A stretch of DNA of 64,000 bases from Limonium bicolor. Lineage: Eukaryota > Streptophyta > Magnoliopsida > Caryophyllales > Plumbaginaceae. The stretch lies in the NCBI GenBank assembly GCA_023374045.1, contig CM041778.1, positions 400,890,438 to 400,954,437 of the forward strand, given 5' to 3'. A program made the position numbers and the translations under genes. The notes under the pieces were generated by a model. The model ran no database searches. It saw only the letters and a program-made list of their open reading frames with translations, and had not been told where the DNA came from. This document shows positions 34,064 to 45,445 of the stretch, piece by piece (the first letter of the stretch is position 1; each line of letters opens with the position of its first letter).

Positions 34064-37000
34064 AATACCCCGAACTTAATTATAGCGATTAAAATAATTC
34101 TAATATGTATTTAAGAGCCTAATAATGCTTACGTAATAGTGGTAAGGAAAAATAAATCCAAAAGAAATAAAGAAACGCTTAAAAAGCGTAAAACGCTAAA
34201 TAAGCGTTAAATAACCATATGAGGTATGAGACCTCGGTTGGCGTATTATATGGATTCTAAAGGCTTAATTAAGCCTAAATAAATATTATGGAACAAATCC
34301 TGAAGAAAACGGATCCTTAAAATGGATTAAAAACACTAATGAACATTAAAGCGCGTTTTTCGAGGTAACCGGGAAAACGTGACTTTAAGCGGGTCAAATA
34401 GACTCGTAACAATTTTGGTCAACTAAATAATCATTAATAAATATTAGTGAAGCTTTAGAACCAATAAAATCAATAAAACGAGAAATTAGTAAAAACTGTC
34501 AAAAACGGGAAGTTGTGGGGTAAAAGCACAAATAACTCAAACTAGTGTGTCCAATATTGTAAATAAATTTTAAAACCCACATGGGCTGTGTGAGTGTGTC
34601 CGATTTTGAGCCCCATTCACACCCCTTTAATTCCCTTCTTATGAGCAAAAGGACAAAACAAACAAAAATCAAAAAGTAACTACTTTTACTACCTCACATA
34701 CTCTCTCTCCTACCCTCTCATTTCTCCACTCACGTACAGACCCCCACCCCTTCACTCTCTTTTCTTCTCTGGTTGCTTCCTTCCTCAACCGACCAGCTAT
34801 GGAGTTTTGAGCAAACACACACAAACTTCCTCTTCTCTCCTCTTGTTACTCCATCAAACCTTCTCCAAAAATTATAAAAAGTATACCATTGTGTTCCTCT
34901 CTTCAAGGAGAACATTTCCCTCTTTTCAAAATCCGAAAAGGAGCATTTTCGTTTTCATGGGTATGGAGCATTTGGAGCTTCAAGACTACCACTAGAACCA
35001 CCTTCTTCTCCTTGTCATTTTGAGGTAAAAATGTTCTTGAAAACTTACCTTTTTCTAGCCCTTGTGGGCAAAACGAAATTTAGACTAAACTCTTGTTTGG
35101 TTCCTTTGTACTCTAGCCGATTTTGGCTCTCTTGGAGGGTGAGAAATGTTGTTCTTGAGCTATTCCAAGCATTACCTACACCCTTGCAAGGTAATGAAAT
35201 TTCTAAACCCTAAAACTTACATTAAGCTTTAAAGGTTGAAAAGGGTTAGTAGTTAATTGCACTTGTTTTATGTGTATTGGGTGATGGGAATGGAGTTTGG
35301 CAACTCCATTCCCCCATATGGCCGATTTGGGCAAGGAAGGGAGAAGAGAAGAAGTGGAAAAGAAAAGAGGAAAATGAGAGCTTAAGGTAAGAGCTCTTTC
35401 TTGAATGGTAAATTTAATGCATTGGAGTAATGGGGATGGGTAACCAATTTAAAGAACCCAAAACATTGTATTAGAATTGTAGTTGTGGAAGTTTGAGTAA
35501 TTGTGAGCTTGTATTTGGATTGTAGGCCTTAGAGCCAAGTATTGTGTATTTGTATTAGTATTGTTGTGTAATGGAGCATTGATGTATTAAGATTGCTTTG
35601 TATTGCTGGTAGGACCCTTGTATGGGTGTGGCTAGAATAGATTTTGGTGATAACGGGTGTATGTGGAGAAGTAAGAAAAGTAGGTGAACTATGGCGAAAT
35701 TTCAGTAGGAATTATGTATTTAAGAACGACTTGGTGAATGGGAGAACCAAGGTATGTATTAGGGATAGTAGAGGTGTTTAATGACCATGGAATGGTACTT
35801 GTAGTATGGGGATTCTAAGAGGCAAAATCTGTAGCAAGAGTGTTGAAAGGTATTGGAGAAACTAGGTGGATTAGTGTGCAAGACTTAATTAAAAGAGGGT
35901 TGGACTTGGGTATAGATATTGTAATTGCTTGGAAATGGATTGGGATGGTAAATTGGCATTAGGAGAGGGAACTAGGTATGGAGAAAATAAGAATCAAAAT
36001 CTGTAGCAAAACACAACTAAGGAAAAGTGGTAAGTGCTGGAATGAAAATGTAGAAAATATGTGTGTGGAATGGTATGAAAATGAGTAATGGATTAGTAAT
36101 GGATTTGAGCATGTTTAGAAGCTTAATTAGGTGCTTAAACATGTAGGATTAAGTGTAGGAACATTTAGGAATTAACTAGGCAAAGTGTAGAATGTAACAG
36201 TTTTTGGAAAATGCAAAACCTGTTGAATCTGTAGCAGGGTCCGGGACTTAAGTCCAGGACTAAGTCCCGGACCAGGGTGTAAAAACATACCGAGAGTTAC
36301 AGCAGGTGGTGGTCCGGGACTTAAGTCCCATACATGGACCCGGACCACCCCTGTAAAATAGGCCGAGAGTTTCTGTAAGTATGGGTCTGGGACTTGACTT
36401 ATGTGCAAGGACCCGGACCAAATTAAAATTTCATTCGAGAGTGTGCAAGGCTTTGGGTCCGGGACTTACCTTATGTATAAGGTCCCGGACCATAAATGAA
36501 AACAGGCCGAGAGTAGTGACCACATGTTGGTCCGGGACTTAAGACCTGGACAAGGTCCCGGACCAACACAGAATTTTAAAAATAAGTTGTCTAGATGGTT
36601 TATAAAGTAAGGAAGTGAAAGGTAATGATAGTATAAGATAACTAGTACTTGATTAATGATACATAAGGAGCATCAATGGTGCAAAAAAGTTGGAGAAGTA
36701 GGTAAGAAAGTTATAAGTATATGAACATTAAGTTAAACCGAAACAACGGGATAACGGGGTAAGTTCGGGAGCAGTGATTATGTATGTATTGTGATGCTTA
36801 GTATTGATTGAACCATTCGACATGTAGTCATTGGTTCGAGGATAAGAATCAAGGAACAAGAGGGAACCAAAGGAACAAGGGAGCACCAGGTAAAGTAAAT
36901 TCCGGTAAAAAGGTATGATTTCTTCATGCCCTGTATCCTAATCTGGTTACCCCGATTTGTGTGCTTATTTGACCACCTAATAAGATAAATGCATGAATCG

Positions 37001-38319
37001 GATTATATTGCACTTACTTGTGCTTGTTTACATTGTTCTCGATATTTGTCTTGAACAATAGTTTGTATAATTCATGAAATATATGAATGATGATGATGTG
37101 TAATTGTACCTTGTAGTGTACTTGTATATTGTATTGTATTTGTATGGATGTGTATATGAATAATGTATTTGTGTATGTGGTTGGATGTTGACTTCTACTA
37201 ATTCCTAACTACCTAACTCCTAACTTAAGTGAGTAAATTGGAATGAGTAGAAGTCCGATATAGCTTCGGCCACGCGTGAGGATGCGGAGTCACAAGAGGT
37301 TGGCTGCAATTCCTGACTCTTAAACTGGTCCGCGGCCCAAATCCCTTAAGTGGGTAGCATCCCGGATTGGTGAGTCAAGTAAATCCCGGTGGTGGGACGG
37401 AGTAGTCCCCGGGCCGGAGGTCCCGACGACTTAACATGAGTAAGAGTAAGAGTAAGTAAGTATGTATGAGTATGAGAATGAGTATGTATGCGTATGTATG
37501 GAATAACAAAAAGAGTAATCTCCACCCGATTAACCCGGGTGGACCAATGAAGCTAACAAGTATTGTATATTGTGTATGTAGTGAGTATGTGCAATTCGGA
37601 AGAAGGTAAGTATGGGTTGGATGGTTTATATTGTATTCCTTGTATGTAATGAAGTGTGTGTATGTATGGATGCCTTGCGTAAGTATTGTAGTATTGTGTA
37701 TGAAGGCATGTATGCATGATGTGTGAATAAATGAACTGCATGTATACGACCAAGTGGTCGGCGTACCCTCACTAGTACGCGGGGTATGCGGTTATCATGC
37801 TCAGCGAAAGCTGACCCCTTCGGGGGAACGTTTTTAGTGTGCAGGTACCTGAAGAGGATTTGGTCAAGGCCCGAGACCGGCGACTACATTTGGATAGTAG
37901 CAGTAGAACGTAAAGGTGTACTAAACGGCACACCGTTGTACTTAGGAAGTAAGTAGTTGTGAGAAATGGGTAGATGTAGACACTAATGAGTACCTAGGAA
38001 CTTGGAAGAGTCATTGTATTTGTATTTGGAACTTAGTAAACTCGGTCAAGCATATTGTATTGTATGGAATATGAAGGAGTAAAGTATTGAATGTCGTTTT
38101 GTTGTATTTGATTGGTAAATGGAGTATGAAATGTAGATGTGTAGCACTCGGGATTCCGGTCCATCATACCGATGCTGTATGTAGAAGTAGTAGCCTTGTT
38201 AGTCACGTGGGTGACTAACGGCATTGTATCACCCGTTGTACGTAGTATTATCCGCTGCGTGTATCTGATGTGTAAGGAGATTGGACGGTAAGCATTGTAT
38301 TAATGGTAGGGGTGTTACA
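34061..38319 (+). repeat. 3' LTR of the noncoding element (4259 bp)
   Basis: Partner of 24099-28357, the same length although small indels differ between them. Its right end GGGGTGTTACA abuts the duplicated target TCTGT. Confidence 0.94.
36238..36564 (+). repeat. Hairpin array in the 3' LTR, five units
   Basis: Same five-unit array as in the 5' LTR. Unit 4 (arms GGTCCGGGACTTA and GGTCCCGGACC) and unit 5 are better paired here than in the 5' LTR copy, where a base is lost in unit 4 and GGTCCGGG has become GGTCTTGG in unit 5. Confidence 0.85.
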
Positions 38320-38324
38320 TCTGT

Positions 38325-40145
38325 TTCAAAGCATCAGAAAAATGAATGTTAATTTCTTGAAAATGCTTAGAAACTTCCCAAATTGTTCATCCAAATTTTT
38401 CTTTTTGAGTCTATTGGGAAAAGGGAGAGGGGGAAGATGTTTTGCAAGAGTAGTAGAAGTAGAAGGTTCAGGAGACCCCTTCTCCTTGGAAACTTCCTTA
38501 GGTGGAGGTGGTGGTTCCTCAACAATCTCTTGCTCTTCTTCTTGAGCTTCATCTTCTTGGGACTCCATGTCCTCATGTGATCATGACGGATCAAGGAGTC
38601 TCCCACTCCTTAGTGTTACCGCTTTTGCTTGCTCTCTTGGATTGGGCTTCGCTTGACTTGGAAGAACACCCGGTTGTCTTTGAGCAAGTTGTTGAGAGAT
38701 GTTTTCAAGTTGAGCTTCAACCCGTTTGCTGGTGGCTTCTTGACTTGCTTTAAAAGCATCCAAATCAGCCGCTTTAGTGTGCACGACCGAGACAAGATTT
38801 TTCATCATGTCTCTTAGCTCGGCATTGGCATCCGTGGATGGAGGAGGAGGTTGTTGATGTGGTTGGTGTTGTTGTTGTTGAAAGCCCGGAGGTGCTCCTT
38901 GTGGTCGGTAACCCATTTGTGGGTTAGACATTTGAGACGACCCTTGTGACCGGTAGCCCGTGGGATTGTTGGAAGCATTGCTAGCTCCCCCTTGGGTTTG
39001 GTCATTATTTCTCCATGAGAAGTTTGGATGGTTCTCCATGGGGCGTTTTGTTGGTTGTAGTTGTATCCGGGGCGGTTGCCTATAAAGTTTACATCCTCAT
39101 GTGGATCGGCATAAACTTTGCCTTCGCAAAAGTGGGTCTCGTGAGGACCCGCGCAAATTGCACACTCCTCTTGGGTTAAAGTAGATGTAGATGGAGATGG
39201 TGATGATGAAGAAGCTATAGACTTTGTTGTCTCCTTTTGAGCTATAGCTAGCTTCTCCATCATCTTGGTGAGTGAAGATAGTTGAGCGAAAAGGTGGTCG
39301 GTGGGCTCAACATGTAAGAGACCAGCTGCTCTTGGTGCTCTCCCCTTTGGCTTAGACCATTGCCTTGTGTTACTAGTCATCACCTCTAGGAGTTCCATCC
39401 CCTCTTGAGGTGACTTAGTCATAAAGCTTCCTCCAGCTGAGGAGTTCACAAGTAGTCTATTCGAGTCGTCGAGACCGTTGAAAAATGATAGGCATAGTGA
39501 TTGGTCGTCCAAACCGTGGCGGAAACAATCCATCAACATGTCCTTGAATCTATCCCATGCATCGTATAACGTCTCTCCCGGCTCTTGGCAAAAGGTATTG
39601 ATCTCTCCAATTAATTGCCTCGTTCTACTAGTGGGGAAATAGTTGGCAAGAAATATTTGAGCCATTTGTGCCCAAGTATGGATTGATTTTGACGGTAAGC
39701 TCCTATACCATCTTGATGCAGCGTCGGACAGTGAGTGAGGGAAGAGCTGCAGGCGTATCCTCTCACCAACATTTCCAGTTTTTCCAAATGAGTTGCAAAA
39801 GTCAAGGAATTGACTTAGGTGGTTGGGAGTTTCATCGGGATGTGTTCCACTGAATTTTCCTAAGTCCCGGACAGCAGTGATGTAGTGGGTCTTGAATACC
39901 CATTGTCCGGCCTCTTGAGGAGTCAACTCCAGTAGGACTATGGCCGAAGGTCTCCCTTCGGTGTCCGGCTGGTTGTAGTCTTTGAGAGCCATTTGTTGTT
40001 GGTTTCCATTATCTTCTAAACCCCCGTGTTGGTCTAGATCAGCCATGATTGAATTTTTCACAGTTCGGATAGCTCTCAACAATGAGTGCTCGAGCTCGTG
40101 TCTCAGACTAACAAGTGGAGATCCTTTGGCTCGAGTGTTTGGCAT
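38325..40145 (-). pseudogene. Athila gag relic
   Basis: The frame opens at ATG 40143-40145 (MPNTRAKGSP) and runs through the Athila Gag core: LDFCNSFGKTG, LFPHSLSDAASRWYRSLPS, FLANYFPTSRTRQL, GETLYDAWDRFKDML and SAGGSFMTKSPQEGMELLE. A short zinc-knuckle-like CAICAGPHETHFC follows (CX2CX3HX4C). A frame change near 39040 leads to 39039-38581, the Gln/Pro-rich tail ending in the lineage-typical KAVTLRSG. A TGA at 38581-38583 then interrupts the same frame, which resumes to an acidic Glu/Pro stretch and FGKFLSIFKK. The nested element cuts it at 38320; the trace resumes at 24093. The family role is the capsid of the virus-like particle. Broken by at least three lesions. Confidence 0.93.
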
Positions 40146-40324
40146 ACACCGAGAAAACAGAAAGTACCTAAACCGCACCAACACCAAATGCTCTTAAGTA
40201 GAAGGAAATGTACAAATATAGACAACAACTAAAAACACAAATACCACAAATGAAATAAAATAGATAAAAGTACTAAATGCACAAAAACTAAAGTACCGAA
40301 CCAAGGGAAATTGAATAATCAATT

Positions 40325-40342
40325 TCCCCGGCAACGGCGTCA
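40325..40342 (-). other. Primer-binding site of Athila (tRNA-Asp type)
   Basis: The plus strand reads TCCCCGGCAACGGCGTCA, equal to the 3' end of plant tRNA-Asp except for one base (GTCA for GCCA). It lies 6 bases inside the 5' LTR. Confidence 0.85.
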
Positions 40343-40348
40343 TAAACT

Positions 40349-41716
40349 TGTTGGAAAAATTACAAACATAGTAATTAAACCTAGCTAGAGTGGGCAAGTG
40401 CACCCAATTCGTTGCAATAAAACAAGTGTCGTATCCACAAGGAAATCGGTTTCTAAATCCCAAGCTTCGGTATAATAGTTAAGTGCGAATAAACAGTAAA
40501 AAGTGGGGGTTTAGCCAGAGGCAAGCTTGGTCGTTTGTTAATTGAAGTGCAATAAAAAACAGTAAAATGTTTGTGTATGGAATGGATGGGGAGAGTACCC
40601 TAGGATAGCGGGAATCACCTAATTCACTCAAAGAACTTCAAAACCATAACTCATCATCTTAGTGCCTATTAGAGTTTAGCTCATGAATCCCCAAATCGTG
40701 GGAAATCCAATTCTTACCTCAATAATCAAACCCCTTAATTAAAGGAGGTTCAAGGCATCAAATAGCATTAAGCAAGCACTCTTAATCAATAGCCCTAAGC
40801 ATTCACTTCCAAAATCAAGAAAGCAAAAGTTAGGGTTTACTCCCTTGTTGGTCTAGTTCCAAACTCAAGCTCAAATATTGAATGGAACCACCATAAATGC
40901 AATAAGAGATCAATTTAGTGCATTAATTGATATTGAAGGAAATAAAACGAGAGTAATAAATGAGTTAGGTTTCTAGCATTCAATGAGCAAAATGGGTTCA
41001 AACCCTCATCCTAGGATACAAATGGAACTACTCAGCCATAGCTAAAGGAAAGAGCAAGGAGAAGGGAGAATTAGCCATTAGAGGAGCTTCCAAGCTTCAA
41101 TGGAGGTAGAAATCTTCACTTTCTTCTTCCTCCTTTCTTCTCTTCTTTTCTCCTCTATTTTCGCCTCTCTCCCGTCTGTTTTAGGTTGAAGTCGTGTGTG
41201 TTGGATGATGGGGAAGGAAGCCCCAAAATGTAGCCTTTTAACAGAAGATTCTGGTCAAAAATTCCATCCGACCGACCTTGCAAGGTCTGTCCCAAGCTCG
41301 GTCAGACTCTCTTAGACGGAAGCACGTGACAGGTTTTAAATCTTGACCGACCTTGCAAGTCCGGTCGCAAGGTTGGTCGATTCCAGTGTGTTTGGGACGG
41401 CTTGGGCAGAGTCGGACCGACCTTGGCAAGGTCGGTCCCAAGGTCGGTCGGTCCCAGAATGTCCTTCTTCTGTGCCGGAATTCTCCCGATGCTTCCCGTT
41501 GGCTTGGCATCCTTCCCGAGGTGCTCGAACATTGATGCATTCTCAGATTAAGCTCTCAAAATGTACTCAAATGAGTATTTACCTATTTGAATATTCCAAA
41601 GGTATAAGATCACTAATAAACACAAAAATGCTCCATAAAGTGGTGAAATAAGTCATGCGCCAAATAAAATGACGGTGAATAAAGACCTTAAGAGAGCACT
41701 ATTTCACCGCTTATCA
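40349..41716 (-). repeat. 5' LTR of the Athila element (1368 bp)
   Basis: Transcription of Athila on the minus strand would start in this copy. It is bounded by GTAGG at 41717-41721. It contains three hairpin units at about 41262-41455; the third is longer than in the other LTR (arms GACCGACCTTGG and CCAAGGTCGGTC around a repeated core). Confidence 0.93.
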
Positions 41717-42275
41717 GTAGGGAGTCCTGATGGATACATGGGTAGAAGGGAATCACATGTCTACATATCTTACAATAAGAGAAAAATCTCATCCAACTTT
41801 GGAACTTTATGTTATTAAGTCTTTTCTGTTATAGTCGGTTTCTTGTTGTGTTTTTGTGGATATTTGGTAATCCTCTTGTCTGTTAGAAGTCTTTGTTGAC
41901 CAATCTACTGAACAAAGTGGATGGAACCGGTAGTGAGATCTCCCGGTGTTCCTAGTGGTGGCTTTCCTGGCTCTATTTGCACTCCTTTTAAAAGGATGGT
42001 TTAATTGACAGCAGTCATCCTGTTGGATAGGGCTAACCTCAGTTGTCTCCCCCCCTAGATTAGCAGTAGTGCTTCATGTCTCGGCTATGGGCCAGGAGAT
42101 CTATTATGGATTCCTTCCACACCGTTGCACTTTTGTAGGATGGTCAATATATAATGTCCTCAATATTGTCTTTACCTAATGTCGCCTTAGGTATTCTTTG
42201 TTTTCGTCTTGGCTACTATATTATGGTCTTGTAGGCTTGTAACCTCTTATCTTTAATATAATGTCTTATTTTTTT
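41717..42275 (+). pseudogene. LINE relic, 3' remainder right of Athila
   Basis: The first five bases are the Athila target duplication. The following DNA continues the interrupted relic without a usable frame and ends in TTTAATATAATGTCTT, a T-run, then TATAAAAAAA at about 42263-42272, which looks like a degenerate LINE 3' tail. No endonuclease or RT is present, so the element was internally deleted or the assignment is only partly right. Confidence 0.45.
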
Positions 42276-42477
42276 ATAAAAAAATACTCCCTTCTCTTCT
42301 AAATAGAAAATTTCCTACGTATGGGCACAAGAATTAAGGAGAAAAAATGTAGACCATTTTGCCCTCACTTTTTGTATTGGGAATTGAAGTAATTTGAAAA
42401 GTAGAGTTGTGAGATAAAAGTTGAGGGGTAGAACCAGAAGAAGATGATAAAAAAGGTAGGGTTTTTTCACTACAAAA
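42276..42477. other. Short flank, possibly MITE-derived
   Basis: It starts TACTCCCTTCTCTTCTAAAT, like a worn Stowaway terminus, but the other end is not found. The CACTA element is inserted at its right edge. Confidence 0.3.
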
Positions 42478-45445
42478 AGATAGCCATTTACTAACACACG
42501 TTTTTACTGACAGACAAAATAGAGTTAGTATAATCGATTTTTAGTAACACGTAATAAATGTTAGTAAAAGTCAAATAACTTTTAGTAACATATAATTAAT
42601 TAAGTCACCATATATAAACACAAAAAACAAATGTGTCGGTGTATATACTACTCATTATCTATACTAACACGTCACTGGAAAAAAAAAGCCTTTTTGATTG
42701 AGCGGTTCAGTATTATTTCCCTTTCGATTAACCCATGCCGCGTTAAATTTCCTTTTTGCGCCTCAGATTACCGCACAAATTCAAATTCATCTTCAACATT
42801 TGGCATCCTCTTCGACATTCAACCGCCACGCTTATTCTCTTCGCGGCCGCTTCCGTTCTTTCTGGTCATTTGTTCTCTCTACAGTCAGCATTCCTTTTCG
42901 CCGCTGCTGTAAGTCGAGTTGTTGAACCTGACCATTTGTTCTCTCGTCGCAGCCAACCTCCTCATCTGACTCATAAATAACCAAACTCAAATATTATCTT
43001 CTTCTCTGTTTTCAGGATTTTCCTTTCCTTACGGCTGCGAGTTTGCTCTCTGTATTGCTTGCTTAGCTCTTCAGCGAATGCAATATCACAACAAATAAGG
43101 CCAGGTTTATTTACTCTTCATGTATCCTAAATTACACAAGCGGATAGTGTTTATTGCAGCATGTTTTTTTAAGCATTTTCACCGGAAAGTTGTTCACGTA
43201 TTTATCTAGATCTCTTGGCAGTATGTTTGTTAAGAATCAAGTGTTTACTTAATCAGCAACTAGCATAGTATTTATTGCAGTGGTCTCTAATGACCAGTCT
43301 TTGTTTAGCGCACTCTAGGTGTTCGTTAAAATGGCCAAGTGATATTGTACATATTGTTGGATAGATGAACTAGATAAGGAAAAAAATTAAAGATTCTGGT
43401 AGTTTTTTCAGCCTTCGTAGGTACTACTGTCATAGTTTTTCCCAGTCTTAGGAATTTCTTCCATGTTAACCTGGTGGTAAGATTGAAGATAAATCATTGC
43501 CAAATCAACAATCTCACATGGTAAAGCCATTCGTTGAGGGGGGTGGATTTGCAAAACGATTAGAAATATCAATTTTTTGCATTTGAGGTGGATTTGTATA
43601 TTTCTACTGAATTGATCTTCCTTATATGTTGACGATGAATGCCGCGTGCAGTGTGTGCTTCTATATGTTGTTGCTATGCTCTCGGATTTTTTAGCAATTG
43701 TTTGTTGTGTTGCGGTTGGAAATAATTTGTGATTTTTTTAATATTAGTTAAAGAGTCTTATACTAGTGGAAACACGTTGTGATTGTTTAACATCATCAAG
43801 CTGTTCCAGTGCTCTCATTAGCTAAAAAAACGCTCATGCCTTGTAACAAGTTTTTGAATATGTATAATATAAAATCTGAACTTAAATGAACTCGTTAGTT
43901 TATCCAAATAAGCTGTACTAATCATCATCATCATTTAATCCTTATGATTGAAAATGTAGTCTTATGCTCTTAGTTGCCTTTGTTAAGGATATATAACAAT
44001 AGGTTTGAATATATTAAAATGCTTAAGTAATGCTATAGCTTCTTCTGAAACTATTTTGTTGCATTTGTAAACAGGAATAAAGATTCAATAGTATAGATCA
44101 TGATTCATTTTTAGTCTAGAATATAAGTGAATGTTTGCATTTTAAAACCGTTATTATTAATTTTGCTTATTGGTTATTCTTGCATCAAGGATTCATAGTA
44201 AACCCACTCATGTTAGTTTCAGACTGAGGAAATCTAAAAGAGCAAAAACTTAAAAAAGGATTAGTCAACTTTGAGGTAATAAACGTTTACTTTATTTTGA
44301 TTATTTGTATTCTTTATCAGGTGAATCCAAATAATAATGATTAGTTAGACAATAGTGTTATATTTAGTATATCACTATTCACTAGTTATAGTTGGTTTGT
44401 TTCTTGATTAATAATCATTGATCAGTTTGTATAGATTTTTGTACAGTTGAATCATGTCATTTATAAGCTTTCAATGCAGTATTCGATCAGATGATAGCGG
44501 TTTATTTATGTGTTTCAGATTCCAGTGATATTTGTAGTGGTACGAATCACTCAGTTAGTGAAAATCAACTTTCATTGGTGAAAGAAATACTAATGGTATT
44601 CCTTCTTGCTAATGAACATTTTTTGTTTATCTTTGATGACCATTTACTTATTTATCTTCTATCTCTGTGATGATATAATTTTTTTGGGTGCAGGTACTGA
44701 GTAAAACAAAGCAGATGAAGTCATGATTTTATTTTAGATGTAGGAGAAGTACGAAGGAGGAGAGAAAGTGCTATGTTTCACCCCTAAACTCATTCAAGAA
44801 TAATATTGTTTTTCTAGCTTAAATGTAACTTATCTTGATGTTGACTACGATACTTTTTGTGGATAATGATGAATATTAGTATTTAACTAGTGCTATTGTA
44901 AACGCTTAACATTTTTAATGTCATTGGAGCTTATAAGTTACTACATTTATTGTTTGAGAATTTACAAGTCATTTACGAATAATATTGTATATATCAACAA
45001 ATAGATGTGCGTCATTGTAGAAATAACTGAATTGAATTATATTTTGTGTTGGTAAAAGTTTTACTAACATATGATTATGAGTTAGTATAGCCGTTACATA
45101 ATGGTTTGATCTATTTGTATAAATAGCTTTTACAACACAAATTATGTGTTAGTATACTGGTATACCAACACTTAGTTTTGTGTTAGTAATGCGTAGGCTA
45201 TCCTGTCGGTTAAGTTAAGTGTTAGTATAGATCTTCTGTCTTTATTGACTAAGAAATTAAGTGTCAGTAAAAGCTTATAACCCTTTACCGACACACACTA
45301 TATGTGTCTGTATAGACCTATAGTATCTGAGGTTATACCGACACTTTTTTTATGTGTCGGTAAAGGTCTACTGAGTCTATACTGACACTTTTTGTGGCTA
45401 TACTGACACAAAAAATGTGTCTGTAAATGACATTTTTTTGTAGTG
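42478..45445. mobile_element. Non-autonomous CACTA (En/Spm-type) DNA transposon, 2968 bp
   Basis: The ends are CACTACAAAAA (42478-42488) and TTTTTTTGTAGTG (to 45445), flanked by a 3-bp TTT repeat on both sides. Both subterminal regions are dense in short repeats: ACTAACAC/TAGTAACA near 42490-42670, and GTGTTAGT, AAGTGTCAGT and TGTGTCGGTA in both orientations near 45050-45425, as needed for transposase binding in this superfamily. No transposase is encoded. The interior resembles an intron-containing transcript without a long ORF. It must be mobilised in trans. Confidence 0.9.
44519..44726 (+). other. Putative cryptic exons inside the CACTA element
   Basis: TGTTTCAG at 44511-44518 precedes an open 77-nt segment (44519-44595) that ends at a GT donor. 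TTTTTTGGGTGCAG at 44680-44693 precedes the next segment, whose frame continues in phase to a TGA at 44724-44726. The frame reads SSDICSGTNHSVSENQL and onward without a stop. Upstream exons are unclear and I recognise no protein. Confidence 0.3.

Larger units (their letters stand above)
24099..38319 (+). mobile_element. Noncoding LTR retrotransposon (LARD-like) nested in Athila
   Basis: Two 4259-bp LTRs (24099-28357, 34061-38319) start TGAAATACCCCGAAC and end GGGGTGTTACA. The 5-bp duplication TCTGT lies at 24094-24098 and 38320-38324. A tRNA-Met primer site follows the left LTR and a polypurine tract precedes the right one, fixing plus orientation. The 5703-bp interior has no ORF above about 80 codons and no recognisable protease, RT, RNase H or integrase, which fits a large retrotransposon derivative that depends on a partner's enzymes. 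The 3' edge retains a coding scar typical of Tekay chromoviruses, so a Tekay-like element is the probable ancestor and helper. The insertion splits Athila between gag and protease. Confidence 0.94.
15080..41716 (-). mobile_element. Athila-lineage Ty3/gypsy retrotransposon, split by a nested element
   Basis: The two LTRs have TG...CA ends (TGTTGG...TTATCA in plus orientation) and perfect 5-bp flanks GTAGG at 15075-15079 and 41717-41721. Reading on the minus strand, the order is: 5' LTR 41716-40349, tRNA-Asp-type primer site, gag, protease, RT, RNase H, integrase, a further ORF, polypurine tract, 3' LTR 16444-15080. Removing the nested element (24094-38319 including one target copy) leaves about 12.4 kb, a normal Athila size. 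The RT reads MPFGLCNDPATFQ and FMDDFSVFG, the Athila pattern. All coding parts are broken, so it cannot move by itself. Confidence 0.95.
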
